In this document: piece by piece, positions 5,798-6,239 of the stretch | Layout of the letters: each line of letters begins with the position of its first letter | Numbering within the stretch: the first letter of the stretch is position 1 | Source: an uncultured Pseudomonadota bacterium | GTDB taxonomy: Bacteria; Pseudomonadota; Alphaproteobacteria; Rs-D84 | Direction of reading: 5' to 3' | Length of the DNA stretch: 6,239 nucleotides | Assembly: GCA_945483255.1 (NCBI GenBank) | Contig: CALYRP010000049.1 | Span: 1 to 6,239 of the forward strand | Program-made: the position numbers and the translations under genes | Notes under the pieces: generated by a model | Database searches by the model: none | What the model saw: only the letters and a program-made list of their open reading frames with translations | Told to the model about the DNA's origin: nothing

Positions 5798-6239
5798 TTA
5801 TATGAAAAACCAAATAAATGGTAATACATAAATCCATCCATCAAATCTGTCCAATATTCCGCCATGTCCCGGTAATAAGTTCCCGAAATCTTTGATGCCC
5901 AGACATCTTTTGATGAAACTGGCGGTTAAATCACCATATTGTGAAAGCAGGGCGATTGTTATTCCCATCAATACGGCGAACATAGAATCGCTGCCAAATG
6001 GTTTGAAATAAAGAAAGAAAACCACAGACATAATTGTTCCACAAATTATACCACCAATTTGACCAGACCATGTTTTGTGTTCTGATAATCTTTCCCACAT
6101 TTTATCGCCACCGAATATTTTGCCGAATAACCATCCGCCAACATCTGCGCCAACGATAATCATTAACAGCCACAACATTATCCATGGGAATCTGCCGACA
6201 AAATATACAGATACCAACATTAAAACCAACCATGCAAAA
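5798..6239 (-). CDS. cdsA: Phosphatidate cytidylyltransferase (CDP-diglyceride synthase), 3' part
   Basis: CdsA makes CDP-diacylglycerol from phosphatidic acid and CTP at the inner membrane, the branch point for phospholipid synthesis. The last 146 or so codons are visible; the frame stays open to the window edge, so the N-terminal part (roughly 120 residues in a family of about 260-285) lies outside. A TTG at 6229 is only an internal Leu codon. The family signature near the C-terminus is complete: S-F-I-K-R, four residues, K-D-F-G-N, then L-L-P-G-H-G-G-I-L-D-R-F-D, including the metal/substrate-binding Asp residues. Several hydrophobic membrane segments precede it, and the short hydrophobic tail ends in FIWFFI, as is normal for the family. 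The stop lies 18 nt before rseP, fitting the common cdsA-rseP order; dxr, often between them, is absent here. The identification is secure. Confidence 0.95.
   Translation of the reverse strand, partial: FAWLVLMLVSVYFVGRFPWIMLWLLMIIVGADVGGWLFGKIFGGDKMWERLSEHKTWSGQIGGIICGTIMSVVFFLYFKPFGSDSMFAVLMGITIALLSQYGDLTASFIKRCLGIKDFGNLLPGHGGILDRFDGWIYVLPFIWFFI

Overview
The window looks like a piece of chromosome from an AT-rich Gram-negative bacterium, most likely an alphaproteobacterium. This lineage is inferred from three things: the CdsA and RseP/MmpA-type sequences, a BamA with five POTRA domains, and VirB-type secretion genes next to housekeeping genes. The exact lineage cannot be read from the window. 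All ten genes lie on the minus strand and are tightly packed, so gene order runs from high to low coordinates. No stretch over 300 bases lacks a gene, and no tRNA, rRNA, CRISPR array, insertion sequence or convincing terminator was seen.

Upstream half (6239 to 1989): an envelope-biogenesis operon. It starts with the 3' part of cdsA (CDP-diglyceride synthase). Next comes rseP (site-2 intramembrane metalloprotease with one PDZ domain), then two small ORFs of 71 and 75 codons, then bamA (outer-membrane barrel assembly). cdsA-rseP-bamA is a widespread order. Here dxr is not between cdsA and rseP, and the two small unrecognised genes separate rseP from bamA. The two small proteins align with each other without gaps and are probably tandem paralogues. 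Spacings of 18, 13, 5 and 2 nt suggest one transcript with translational coupling.

Downstream half (1988 to 1): a different functional block. A good sigma70-type promoter (CTTGACG, 18 nt, TATACT) lies in the 65-nt gap after bamA and drives a 51-aa lipoprotein resembling VirB7. Two membrane-anchored VirB8-like proteins follow, overlapping by 8 nt. The last gene has a signal peptide and runs off the window edge. This looks like the start of a type IV secretion (T4SS) gene cluster, placed where many proteobacteria carry skp, lpxD, fabZ and lpxA.

The parts most worth a second look are the paired small ORFs inside the essential envelope operon and the tandem divergent VirB8-like pair. One VirB8-like protein has a four-cysteine periplasmic cluster and the other has no cysteine. 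The cysteine-bearing VirB7-like lipoprotein and the unrecognised secreted protein of the same cluster also deserve attention.
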